From Rhodobacterales bacterium LSUCC0031 (lineage in GTDB: Bacteria; Pseudomonadota; Alphaproteobacteria; Rhodobacterales; Rhodobacteraceae): DNA of 64,000 nt. A program made the position numbers and the translations under genes. Numbering within the stretch: position 1 is the stretch's first letter; each line of letters begins with the position of its first letter. The notes below the pieces were generated by a model. It was not told the DNA's origin. It did not search any database and saw only the letters and a program-made list of their open reading frames with translations. The stretch lies in the NCBI GenBank assembly GCA_015689735.1, contig WVSP01000005.1, positions 30,131-94,130 of the forward strand. Direction: 5' to 3'. Below are positions 1 to 7,985 of the stretch, in pieces.

Positions 1-493
1 GCACGCTACAAGCGAGAAGACAGGCGGCCTCGGGTGCAATGGCGCTGCCCAATGGGGCGATCTGGCTTTGATCGACGACAACCTTTTCGGCAAAGGCCCC
101 GCAATCCATGGCGGCTTGCACCGCAGCGCCATCGACGTCAGTCAGTTTGGGCGCGGCCTCGGGCGCGTCGCGGCAATAGACGGGCGCGCCGGAGGCACAG
201 CTCAGGCAGCTGCCGCAAGCGCGGATCAAGGTGACCAGCACGCGATCACCAAGGCGCAGGTGAGTGACCCCGGCCCCCAAGGCCGTAACCCGCCCGGCCG
301 CCTCATGCCCGTAAACTGCCGGAAGCGTACCGCCCCATGCCCCCTCCATGAAGGAGATATCGGAATGGCAGATCGCCACCGCCTCGACCATCACCTCGAC
401 CTCGCCCGGTCCGGGATCGCGCAAGGTGAGCGTCTCGATGGCGAGCGGCGCACCGAAAGCACGGCAAACGGCGGCACGAATGGTCGATGGCAT
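1..493 (-). CDS. Zinc-dependent alcohol dehydrogenase, N-terminal part (runs off the left edge)
   Basis: This is the first 164 residues of a medium-chain zinc alcohol dehydrogenase, which would oxidise an alcohol with NAD(P). The protein starts MPSTIRAAVCRAFGAPL. It shows the catalytic zinc Cys in AICHSD, the GHEAAGRV glycine motif, and part of the structural-zinc lobe (ACGSCLSC followed by a later Cys). The C-terminal Rossmann half lies outside the window. The ATG at 493 has a GGGAGAG ribosome binding site just upstream. It is divergent from pcaD with 138 nt between them, so a shared control region is possible. The family is clear; the substrate is not. The layout resembles the AdhC/Rxyl-type subfamily of actinobacteria and roseobacters, which is inference. 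Confidence 0.85.
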   Translation of the reverse strand, partial: MPSTIRAAVCRAFGAPLAIETLTLRDPGPGEVEVMVEAVAICHSDISFMEGAWGGTLPAVYGHEAAGRVTALGAGVTHLRLGDRVLVTLIRACGSCLSCASGAPVYCRDAPEAAPKLTDVDGAAVQAAMDCGAFAEKVVVDQSQIAPLGSAIAPEAACLLACSV

Positions 494-631
494 GTGCTCT
501 CTCCCGGTCTGGGTGGTATGTCATATCCTTGCACAGAGGCAAACCACGGCAACCCCTATCTGCGCCGTGACAAAGACTTGCGTGCCGTGACGGGCTAGCG
601 CAAAACCGCAGTAGTCCGCGCGGGGGAGGAA

Positions 632-1435
632 ATGATGGATAGTCTCGATCTGGGCGATGTGGTGCTGCATTACGCCGATACCGGCCCACGCGGTGCGCCG
701 GCGGTGGTCTTCGCCAATTCGCTCGGCACCGATTTTCGGCTATGGGATGCAATCTTGCCGCTTCTGCCTGCCGGGTTGCGGGTGATCCGCTACGACAAGC
801 GCGGTCATGGCCTGTCGAGTTGCCCACCCGCGCCCTATACCATGGGCGCGCTGATCCACGATGTCGAAAGGCTGCTGGATGCATTGGGCGTGCGCGATTG
901 CGTTTTCGTAGGGCTGTCGATTGGCGGCATGATCGCGCAAGGGCTGGCCGCCAAACGGCTCGATCTGATCCGCGCGGTGGTTTTGTCCAACACCGCGCCC
1001 AAGATCGGCACTCGCGAGATGTGGCAAGACCGCATCGCCATGGTCGAGAGCCAAGGGCTGTCGGCCATGTCCGACACGATCATGACACGCTGGTTTTCCA
1101 AGGCATTTCGCGAAGGCCCAGCAGTGTCGCCGTGGAAGCGAATGGTCGAGACCACTCCTGCCGCCGGTTATGCCGGGGCTGCCGCCGCGATCGCGGGCAG
1201 CGATTTCTACGCCAGCACCGCCAGGCTGCGCCTGCCTGCACTGATCATTGCAGGGTCCGAGGATGGATCCACCCCACCAGATCTTGTGCAAGAATTAGTC
1301 GGGCTGATCCCCGGCGCGCACTTTGCACTGATCCGTGGCGCGGGCCATCTGCCTTGCGTTGAAAAACCGGCGGATTTCGCGGGCCATCTCAACGCTTTTT
1401 TGGGCGATATCGGCCATGTGGGGGCAAGGCCATGA
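632..1435 (+). CDS. pcaD: 3-oxoadipate enol-lactonase
   Basis: An alpha/beta hydrolase of 267 residues that would hydrolyse 3-oxoadipate enol-lactone to 3-oxoadipate in the protocatechuate branch of the beta-ketoadipate pathway (cytoplasm). The nucleophile elbow GLSIGG carries Ser at about residue 96. The acid Asp lies in GSEDGSTPP and the His in GAGHLPCVEKP near the C-terminus. The oxyanion-side motif FANSLGTD near residue 27 is typical of PcaD. An ATG preceded by CGGGGGAGGA sets the start. The stop overlaps the start of pcaB by 4 nt (ATGA), so the two are translationally coupled. That neighbour strongly supports PcaD over a generic hydrolase. Confidence 0.9.
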   Translation: MMDSLDLGDVVLHYADTGPRGAPAVVFANSLGTDFRLWDAILPLLPAGLRVIRYDKRGHGLSSCPPAPYTMGALIHDVERLLDALGVRDCVFVGLSIGGMIAQGLAAKRLDLIRAVVLSNTAPKIGTREMWQDRIAMVESQGLSAMSDTIMTRWFSKAFREGPAVSPWKRMVETTPAAGYAGAAAAIAGSDFYASTARLRLPALIIAGSEDGSTPPDLVQELVGLIPGAHFALIRGAGHLPCVEKPADFAGHLNAFLGDIGHVGARP

Positions 1436-2784
1436 GCGCCAGCCCCTTTGACAGCCTGATCCATGCCCGCCTTTTCGGTGATGCCGAGATGGGGCGGCTT
1501 TTCTCCGACACCGCGGAGATCCGCGCGATGATGCTTGTGCTTGGTGCCTTGGCCAAGGTGCAGGGACAAACAGGTGTGATCCCCGAGGTCTCGGGCGCGT
1601 TCCTGCATCGCGCCACGATGGAGATCCAGATCGACCCGGCGGGCTTGGCTCAAAGCGTGGGTGAGAATGGTGTCAGCGTGCCGGGGCTGGTGGCCGCGAT
1701 GCGTAAGGCGCTGGAGGCGCCCGAGCATGCCGCTTATCTGCATTGGGGCGCCACCAGCCAGGATATCCAGGATAGCGCGCTCATGCTGCGGCTCCGCCAA
1801 GCGCTGGGGCTGATCGAGGGGCGGCTTGCGGCAGCGCTTGGCGCTCTGGCCGATCTCGCCGAGGCCGAGGCCGAAACGCCGATGGCTGCACGCACCTATG
1901 GACAGATCGCGGTGCCGTCCTCGTTTGGGGCAATGGTGGCGGTGTGGGGTTGGCCCGCGATCGTCGCACTTGAAGGGCTGCGCGCACTGCGTCCACGCCT
2001 TGCGGTCTCGCTGTCCGGGGCGGGCGGCACGGCCACGATGCTTGGCCCCGATCCTGCTTTGATCCGGGCAAGGCTGGCAGCAGCATTGAGCCTTGCCGAT
2101 CCAGGGCGCAGTTGGCATGCAGAGCGCAGCCTTATCACCGCATTGGCGCAAGCCTGTCAGGCCGTGACAGTGGCAGCGGCCAAGCTTGGCGAGGATCTGT
2201 TGATCCTGACCCGCTCGGATGTGGGCGAGGTGAAGCTGTCGGGCGGCGGCGCCTCCTCGACCATGCCACAAAAGGAAAACCCGGTCGCGCCGAGCGTGCT
2301 TGTGGCTTTGGCACGCTTCGGTGCGGCGCAGGCAGCGACGCTCAGCGCACCCGCGCATCGCGAAGCGCGCGATGGCGCGGCTTGGTTCACCGAATGGCTG
2401 ATGCTGCCGGGGCTCGTGCTGGCCGCAGGCAAATCGGCGGCAGTTCTGGCCGAGCTGGCAGGGCAGATTACCCCCGACCGGAGCGCGATGGCCGCGCGTT
2501 TGGCCGACCCCTTGGGGCTGATCCATGCCGAGAGCCTGAGCTTTGCCTTGGCAGGGATCATGCCCCGCCCCGAGGCACAGGCCGAGGTCAAGCGATTGGC
2601 ACAAGACGCCAAGGCGCAAGGCACCCCCCTGCCCGATCTGGTCAAGGCTGCCCATCCCGCGCTCGCCATGCCGCCACTTACCGGGACGGCGACCCTTGGC
2701 ACCGCCCCACGGGAGGCGCGCGATTTTGCCAAGGCCGCGCGCGCGATCGCGGATGGACAATCGCAAGGTGTCAACCTAGATTGA
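1432..2784 (+). CDS. pcaB: 3-carboxy-cis,cis-muconate cycloisomerase
   Basis: A member of the fumarase/aspartase superfamily of 450 residues. PcaB cyclises 3-carboxy-cis,cis-muconate to 4-carboxymuconolactone, upstream of the PcaD step. Visible family signatures are HWGATSQDIQD near residue 105 and the flexible signature loop GGGASSTMPQKENP near residue 270. The start overlaps the pcaD stop by 4 nt. The genes for protocatechuate dioxygenase (pcaGH) and the decarboxylase (pcaC) are not seen in the window, so the rest of the pathway must be elsewhere or to the left. Other superfamily members such as adenylosuccinate lyase are less likely given pcaD next door. Confidence 0.9.
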   Translation: MSASPFDSLIHARLFGDAEMGRLFSDTAEIRAMMLVLGALAKVQGQTGVIPEVSGAFLHRATMEIQIDPAGLAQSVGENGVSVPGLVAAMRKALEAPEHAAYLHWGATSQDIQDSALMLRLRQALGLIEGRLAAALGALADLAEAEAETPMAARTYGQIAVPSSFGAMVAVWGWPAIVALEGLRALRPRLAVSLSGAGGTATMLGPDPALIRARLAAALSLADPGRSWHAERSLITALAQACQAVTVAAAKLGEDLLILTRSDVGEVKLSGGGASSTMPQKENPVAPSVLVALARFGAAQAATLSAPAHREARDGAAWFTEWLMLPGLVLAAGKSAAVLAELAGQITPDRSAMAARLADPLGLIHAESLSFALAGIMPRPEAQAEVKRLAQDAKAQGTPLPDLVKAAHPALAMPPLTGTATLGTAPREARDFAKAARAIADGQSQGVNLD

Positions 2785-2812
2785 CAGTCTCTTGCCACTT
2801 GGAAAGCCACCG

Positions 2813-4039
2813 ATGGCCCGCCCGCGCCTGCCTATCCTGTTCATCTTGATCACCGTCACGCTCGACGCGATGGGGATCGGTTTGATCCTGCCCGTGATGC
2901 CCGACCTGATCCGCGAGGTGCGCGGCGCCTCGCTGGCCGATGCCGCCCTTTGGGGTGGGATGCTTTCGGCGGTCTATGCGGTGATGCAGTTCGGCTTTTC
3001 GCCGCTCATCGGCAACCTGTCCGACCGTTTCGGGCGGCGGCCTGTCTTGCTCGTGTCGATGGCGGTGATGGCGCTCGATTATGTGGTCATGGCCGTGGCC
3101 GGCACGATCTGGCTGCTCTTTGCGGGCCGCATTGTCGCAGGTATCACGGCGGCAACCCATTCGACCGCCTTGGCCTATATGGCCGACATCACGGATGGCA
3201 GTAAACGTGCGCAAAATTTCGGCCTGATTTCAGCGGGTTTCGGGATGGGCTTTATCCTTGGGCCGGTGATCGGCGGGCTTTTGGGCGGGCTTGATCCACG
3301 CGCGCCTTTCGTGGCGGCGGCCTGTCTGGCGGCGGCGAATTTCGCCTTTGGCTGGTTCGTTCTGCCCGAAAGCCTGCCGCCCGAGCGCCGCCGCGCCTTT
3401 GACATCCGCCGCGCCAACCCGGCGGGTGCGCTCAAGGCCGTGCGCAAACTGCCCGGTGTCGGCGCGCTGCTGGCGGTGATGCTGGCCTACCAGATCGCCA
3501 ATTTCACCTATCCCGCGGTCTGGGCCTATTACACCCAAGGGGCCTTTGGCTGGGATACCCATATGGTCGGGCTGTCACTTGCCGCCTACGGCGTGGCGAT
3601 CGCGGTGGTGCAAGGGGGGCTGATCCGCGCCATCTTGCCCCGTCTGGGCGAAGGGCGCGCGGTCTTTTGGGGGCTGATCCTGAACACGGGCTGCCTGTTG
3701 GCCTATGGACTTGCCAATCAGGGCTGGATGATCTGGGTCTTGATCCCGATCTCGGCTGTGGGCGCGATCGTGGCCCCCGCGATGCAGGGCGTGATGAGCC
3801 GCGCGGCAGGGGCCGACCAGCAGGGCGAATTGCAGGGGGTGCTCTCCTCCATCTCGGCGCTGTCGATGATCCTGTCGCCGCTGATGATGACACAGGCGTT
3901 TTTCTGGTTCACCCGCGAGGGCGCTGATCCACGTCTTCCAGGCGCGCCATTTCTGCTGGGCGCGGTGCTGATGGGGGCCGCCCTGTTGATCTTTCTGCGC
4001 ACCCGGACAAGCCGGGCCGAGGCGCAAGCGGCCGAGTAA
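2813..4039 (+). CDS. MFS drug-type exporter of the TetA(A/B/C) family
   Basis: A polytopic inner-membrane protein of 408 residues with about 12 hydrophobic segments. The first helix, ILITVTLDAMGIGLILPVMP, and the loop GNLSDRFGRRPVLL (motif A of the MFS, G-x-L-S-D-R-x-G-R-R) match the tetracycline-exporter branch (DHA1 drug:H+ antiporters). I chose the ATG at 2813 (MARPRLPIL) because GGAAAG lies 8-9 nt upstream; a TTG at 2792 in the same frame is less likely. It follows pcaB by 28 nt, so it may be co-transcribed, but a role in aromatic catabolism is not implied. In roseobacters such genes are usually chromosomal and need not confer tetracycline resistance. Confidence 0.85.
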   Translation: MARPRLPILFILITVTLDAMGIGLILPVMPDLIREVRGASLADAALWGGMLSAVYAVMQFGFSPLIGNLSDRFGRRPVLLVSMAVMALDYVVMAVAGTIWLLFAGRIVAGITAATHSTALAYMADITDGSKRAQNFGLISAGFGMGFILGPVIGGLLGGLDPRAPFVAAACLAAANFAFGWFVLPESLPPERRRAFDIRRANPAGALKAVRKLPGVGALLAVMLAYQIANFTYPAVWAYYTQGAFGWDTHMVGLSLAAYGVAIAVVQGGLIRAILPRLGEGRAVFWGLILNTGCLLAYGLANQGWMIWVLIPISAVGAIVAPAMQGVMSRAAGADQQGELQGVLSSISALSMILSPLMMTQAFFWFTREGADPRLPGAPFLLGAVLMGAALLIFLRTRTSRAEAQAAE

Positions 4040-4045
4040 GCGCCA

Positions 4046-5020
4046 TCACCCCGCGGCGAGGATCGCAGCATAGGCACCCGGGTCGGCATTGCCGCCCGAA
4101 AGCGTGCAGATGACCGGCCCATCGGCCAAGGCCGCCCCGTGAAACAATGCCGCCGCCAGCGCCACCGCGCCACCCGGTTCCACCACCAGCTTGAGGCGGG
4201 AGGCGGCAAGTCGCATCGCCTCGCGGACCTCATCCTCGGTCACGACGATGCCCGCGCCACAGAGGCGATGCAGGATCGGAAAGGTCAGAATGCCGGGCAT
4301 GGGCGTCAGGATCGCATCGCAAAACCCGGCCTCGGGGCGGCCATGGCCAGTGCGTTCTCCCGCCGCAAGCGAGCGCGCGGTGTCGTCGAAACCCTCCGGC
4401 TCCACCGGGCGCACGGTCAACCCCGGCGCATGCGCTTCAAGCGCCAGCGCGATACCGGCGGTCAAGCCGCCCCCGCCGCAACAGGTGAGAACAGTGCCTT
4501 GGGTGATCCCAAGCGCCGCTGTTTGTGCCGCGATTTCAAGCCCACAGGTGCCTTGGCCCGCGATGACCTGTGCGTCATCAAAGGGCTTGATCAGCGACAT
4601 CCCGCGCTCGGCCTGTACGCGCGCGCCGATCTCCTCGCGCTTCTCGCCGCCGGCGCGGTCGTACAAGATGACCTCGGCGCCCAAGGCGCGGGTATTCTCG
4701 ATCTTCAGCGCGGGCGCATCGCGCGGCATGATGATAATGGACGGCACAGCATGCAGGGCCGCAGCATAAGCTACGCCTTGGGCATGATTGCCCGAGGAAA
4801 AGGCCAAGACCCCCTTGGCGCGTTCCGCCACCGGGAGGGCCGAGACCGCCGACCAACCGCCACGAAACTTGAAGCTTCCCGTGTGCTGCAACACCTCGGC
4901 CTTGGCGAAAACGGGACGGCCCGCGATCTCGTCAAGGAAAGGCGAGGACAAAAGCGGCGTTTCACGGACCACCCCTTTGGCGCGGGTTTGGGCGGCTTCG
5001 ATCAGGGTGATATCGGTCAT
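4046..5020 (-). CDS. PLP-dependent threonine/serine (hydroxy-amino acid) dehydratase
   Basis: A fold-type II PLP enzyme of 324 residues. The Schiff-base lysine is in GSFKFRGGW near residue 51, the substrate loop in SSGNHAQGVAYAA, and the phosphate-binding glycine loop in CCGGGGLTAG near residue 181. There is no C-terminal ACT-like regulatory domain, so it is like the catabolic TdcB or the hydroxyaspartate dehydratase type, not the biosynthetic IlvA. Its reaction would be deamination of a hydroxy-amino acid to a keto acid plus ammonia. It is the last gene of an operon with the upstream hydrolase (4-nt overlap) and a HAD enzyme. Substrate assignment is open. Confidence 0.85.
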   Translation of the reverse strand: MTDITLIEAAQTRAKGVVRETPLLSSPFLDEIAGRPVFAKAEVLQHTGSFKFRGGWSAVSALPVAERAKGVLAFSSGNHAQGVAYAAALHAVPSIIIMPRDAPALKIENTRALGAEVILYDRAGGEKREEIGARVQAERGMSLIKPFDDAQVIAGQGTCGLEIAAQTAALGITQGTVLTCCGGGGLTAGIALALEAHAPGLTVRPVEPEGFDDTARSLAAGERTGHGRPEAGFCDAILTPMPGILTFPILHRLCGAGIVVTEDEVREAMRLAASRLKLVVEPGGAVALAAALFHGAALADGPVICTLSGGNADPGAYAAILAAG

Positions 5021-5850
5021 ATTGAACGTTCCAGAACGGTTGCGATCACATCGATGGCGGCGGGTTCATCAAGAAAGGGGACATGGCCGCGATCGGCCAG
5101 TTCCGCATAGGCCATGTCGGGACGGCGGCGGCGCATCTCGGCCGCCGTTTCTACCGACAGGATATTCGATCCCGCCCCCCGGATCAGGCCCATGGGCGCA
5201 GCCGCCAACGCATCGAACAGGGGCCAGAGGTCAGGCGCCACGGCATCGGGGGCAAAAGCGGGTGCCACCGCCGCGCGCAGCGCGGGGTCATAGCGGTTAA
5301 CGAGGCGCCCCCCCTCCTCGCGGTAGATGTTGCGGGCAAGCGCCGCCCAATTGGCCTCCGGCACATCGCGAAAAGCGGGCGCATAATGGTGCGGGAGAGC
5401 AGCGGCGGCTTCCGCCAATGTGCGGAACTTGGGCGGTTTGCCAAGGTAATCCATGATATAGGCCAGCCCCTCGGGCATGATCTCGGGGCCGATATCGTTA
5501 AAGATGACGCCCGCGATACGCGCGCGTGCTACCGCAGCCATGACAAGCGCGACGAGACCGCCGCGCGAGGTACCAAGGATCGTGACCCGGTCAAGCCCGA
5601 GATGGTCGAGAAGCGCCACGACATCGGCGGCCTCGACCGGCACCTGATAGCTTGCCGGATCGCCCCAGTCCGAGGCACCGCGCCCGCGGAAATCCAGCCG
5701 AATGACCTGTGCACGATGGGCGAAAGCCGCAAGGATCGGCTCGAAATCATCCATGTTGCGGGTCAGACCGGGCAGGCACAAAAGCGGCGCGCCCTGCCCT
5801 TGTACATCATAGGCAAGTTTCAGCCCATCGGCGCTTTTCACATAGCGCAT
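5017..5850 (-). CDS. Alpha/beta hydrolase
   Basis: A single-domain alpha/beta hydrolase of 277 residues. The oxyanion region is LLCLPGLTRN near residue 28, the nucleophile elbow is LGTSRGG with Ser near residue 95, and the catalytic His is in ADRGHVPFLDEP near the C-terminus. The start lies 1 nt after the stop of the HAD gene, and its stop overlaps the dehydratase start by 4 nt, so it is the middle gene of a tightly coupled three-gene operon. The family includes haloalkane dehalogenases, esterases and C-C hydrolases; the sequence alone does not choose among them. There is no signal peptide, so it is cytoplasmic. Confidence 0.85.
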   Translation of the reverse strand: MRYVKSADGLKLAYDVQGQGAPLLCLPGLTRNMDDFEPILAAFAHRAQVIRLDFRGRGASDWGDPASYQVPVEAADVVALLDHLGLDRVTILGTSRGGLVALVMAAVARARIAGVIFNDIGPEIMPEGLAYIMDYLGKPPKFRTLAEAAAALPHHYAPAFRDVPEANWAALARNIYREEGGRLVNRYDPALRAAVAPAFAPDAVAPDLWPLFDALAAAPMGLIRGAGSNILSVETAAEMRRRRPDMAYAELADRGHVPFLDEPAAIDVIATVLERSI

Positions 5851-5851
5851 C

Positions 5852-6538
5852 TCAGGCCTCCAATTGATCGAGGACCGCGGTCAGGTCGCGGGCCACCACC
5901 ATCGGCCTGCCGGGCATGCGATCGACGGGATCGCCCGCGCGGTTGATCCAGATCGTCTGGAACCCATAGGCTGCGGCCCCTGCGATATCCCACCCGTTCG
6001 ACGAGACGAAAAGCACTTGGTCGGGCATTACGCCAAAGCGCGTACCAACCATGTCATAGACGATGGGATGCGGCTTGAAGTGGCCCACATCCTCGACGCT
6101 CAGCACATCGTCAAGCACTGCCCCAAGCTTGGCCGAAGTGACGGCTGCCGCAAGCATCTCGGGGCTGCCGTTGGACAAGATGGCGCGCGCGATCCCCGCC
6201 GCTTTGAGGCGCGACAACACCTCCGTGGCCTCGGGATAGGGGGGGAGTTGGCGATAGAGCTCCAAAAGCTGCGCCCGCAGGGCCGGGTCGTCATGGCCGG
6301 CGCGCTCAAGCGCCCAATCCAGCCCATCTTCGGTGACCTGCCAAAAATCGCAATGCGCGCCCGTCAATGTCCGCAGCCATGAATACTGCAACTGCTTATT
6401 GCGCCAATCGGCGGCAACTTGGGGCCAGATCGCCGCAAATTCGGCTTGCCCGGGCATGGTGGCAACCGCGCGGGCCGCGGCATTGACATCAAACAGCGTA
6501 CCATAAGCATCGAAGATGCAGGTCGTGATCTGTCCCAT
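5852..6538 (-). CDS. HAD-family hydrolase, haloacid dehalogenase type II
   Basis: A protein of 228 residues with the HAD motifs in order: FDAYGTLFDV (nucleophile Asp) near the N-terminus, ILSNGSPEM (motif II) near residue 114, the motif III lysine in VGHFKPHPIVYDM, and FVSSNGWDIAGAAAYGF (motif IV). FDAYGTLFD and the SSNGWD stretch are typical of L-2-haloacid dehalogenases, which release halide from short 2-haloacids. The ATG at 6538 has GGGGGA 4 nt upstream; an in-frame ATG at 6550 is possible and would add four residues. It heads the operon with the hydrolase and dehydratase. The substrate could be another small organic acid. Confidence 0.85.
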   Translation of the reverse strand: MGQITTCIFDAYGTLFDVNAAARAVATMPGQAEFAAIWPQVAADWRNKQLQYSWLRTLTGAHCDFWQVTEDGLDWALERAGHDDPALRAQLLELYRQLPPYPEATEVLSRLKAAGIARAILSNGSPEMLAAAVTSAKLGAVLDDVLSVEDVGHFKPHPIVYDMVGTRFGVMPDQVLFVSSNGWDIAGAAAYGFQTIWINRAGDPVDRMPGRPMVVARDLTAVLDQLEA

Positions 6539-6703
6539 ATGATCCCCCATTCATTTGGGCGTGACACTGGCACGGGCGCAAAGCTTGGGCAATCACCCGC
6601 AGCGCGGGTTTCCTCCTTGTGGTCTTTGCCCTATGATGCACCCGAGCCGCGGTCAAACAATGCGCACCGCACAACCCATTTCCCAAACATGAAGGCGATC
6701 ACG

Positions 6704-7132
6704 ATGACGCAGGCAAGCGCGGGCGCGACCGTATCCATTCACTATACCGGCACGCTGGATGACGGTAGCCAGTTCGACAGCTCGGCCGGGCGTGACCCCC
6801 TGACGTTTCAAATGGGCGAGGGGCAGATCATCCAAGGCCTTGAAGCGGCACTTGACGGGATGCGCGTCGGCGAGAAAAAGACCGTGACGATCCCCGCAGA
6901 GCAAGCCTATGGCCCCCGGCACGACGAAGCCGTGCAAGAGGTGCCGCGCGCGATGATCCCCGATCACATCCCGCTTGATCTGGGTACGGCCCTGCAAATG
7001 CAGACACCTAATGGCCAAATGCTGCCCGTGACGGTGTCGGCCGTGACCGATGAGACAGTGACGCTTGACGCCAATCATCCGCTTGCGGGCAAGGCGCTGA
7101 CATTCGCGGTGGAGGTCATCGAGATAGTCTGA
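6704..7132 (+). CDS. FKBP-type peptidyl-prolyl cis-trans isomerase, SlyD-like
   Basis: A protein of 142 residues that would catalyse proline isomerisation and act as a folding helper in the cytoplasm. It has the FKBP opening VSIHYTGTLDDGSQFDSS, the FQMGEGQIIQGLE strand, and an insert-in-flap region after AYGPRHDEAVQEVPR, as in SlyD. It lacks the His/Cys-rich metal-binding tail of E. coli SlyD. I chose the ATG at 6704 because GAAGG lies 8 nt upstream; the ATG at 6689 in frame would add five residues. It stands alone on the plus strand and converges on fabI across a shared hairpin terminator. Confidence 0.88.
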   Translation: MTQASAGATVSIHYTGTLDDGSQFDSSAGRDPLTFQMGEGQIIQGLEAALDGMRVGEKKTVTIPAEQAYGPRHDEAVQEVPRAMIPDHIPLDLGTALQMQTPNGQMLPVTVSAVTDETVTLDANHPLAGKALTFAVEVIEIV

Positions 7133-7144
7133 CCCATCATCAAA

Positions 7145-7166
7145 AGGCCGGGCTGAAGCCCGGCCT
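7145..7166. terminator. Hairpin terminator between convergent FKBP gene and fabI
   Basis: A perfect 9-bp stem (AGGCCGGGC / GCCCGGCCT) with a TGAA loop sits 12 nt after the FKBP stop and 25 nt beyond the fabI stop. It can serve both strands. There is AAAA on one side but no long T run, so strength is uncertain. Confidence 0.65.
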
Positions 7167-7191
7167 ACGGCTTCGGCGTAATGCGGGCCGC

Positions 7192-7980
7192 CTACATGTT
7201 CTCGGGCTGCATCATGCCCAGGACATGATAGCCGCCATCGACGATGATAATCTCGCCGCTGGTGCAGGCGCCATAATCGGAACATAGGTAGGACGCCGTG
7301 CCGCCGATAGCCTCGAGCGTGGCATTGGCGCGCAAGGGCGCGTTCGCCTCGGTCGTCTTGAAGGTCTTGCGCGCGCCGCCGATGGCCGCACCGGCCAGCG
7401 TCTTCATTGGGCCGGGGCTGATTGCGTTGACGCGGATCTGTTGCGGCCCGAGATCGTTGGCGAGGTAGCGGACGGAGGATTCCAGCGCCGCCTTGGCCAC
7501 ACCCATCACATTGTAGAAGGGCGTCACGCGGTTCGATCCCTGATAGGTCAGGGTGATCAAGCTTCCGCCATCGGGCATGAGTTCGGAGGCGCGGCGCGCC
7601 ACATCGATGAAGGAATAGCAGCTGATCGTCAGCGAGTTGCGGAAATTCTCGCGGCTGGTGTTGATGAAACGGCCGGTCAGCTCGTTCTTGTCGGAATAGG
7701 CGATGGCATGGACAAGGAAATCGATCTTGCCCCAGCGATCCTTGAGCGCGGCAAAGGCCGCATCAAGGCTTGCGTCATCCATCACATCGACATCGACAAG
7801 GAAATCCGACCCGACTGAGGCAGCGAGCGGCTCGACCCGCTTGCCAAAAGCCTCACCTTGGTAGGAGAATGCCAATTCTGCCCCTTCAGCGGCCAGCGCC
7901 GATGCGATGCCCCATGCAATGGAGCGGTCATTGGCAACCCCCATCACAAGACCGCGCTTGCCTGTCATCAACTGTGCCAT
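7192..7980 (-). CDS. fabI: Enoyl-[acyl-carrier-protein] reductase (NADH)
   Basis: A short-chain dehydrogenase-like protein of 262 residues that reduces trans-2-enoyl-ACP, the last step of each elongation round. It has the divergent FabI cofactor motif GVANDRSIAWGIA near residue 14 and the FabI-type catalytic pair Tyr-x6-Lys in FYNVMGVAKAAL. The NAISPGPMKTLAG stretch is also FabI-specific. It starts 5 nt after the fabB stop, so the two are co-transcribed. FabI is the triclosan target. The ATG at 7980 is used; an ATG four codons further in is possible. Confidence 0.95.
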   Translation of the reverse strand: MAQLMTGKRGLVMGVANDRSIAWGIASALAAEGAELAFSYQGEAFGKRVEPLAASVGSDFLVDVDVMDDASLDAAFAALKDRWGKIDFLVHAIAYSDKNELTGRFINTSRENFRNSLTISCYSFIDVARRASELMPDGGSLITLTYQGSNRVTPFYNVMGVAKAALESSVRYLANDLGPQQIRVNAISPGPMKTLAGAAIGGARKTFKTTEANAPLRANATLEAIGGTASYLCSDYGACTSGEIIIVDGGYHVLGMMQPENM

Positions 7981-7985
7981 GCTCG

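Noticed and set aside
1207..2766. Long antisense frame opposite pcaB
   Set aside because: Typical high-GC shadow of a real gene; the plus-strand protein has clear PcaB motifs and the antisense protein shows no domain.
2792..2812. TTG start for the MFS gene, 21 nt upstream
   Set aside because: The ATG at 2813 has a better spaced GGAAAG site and gives the usual N-terminus for the family.
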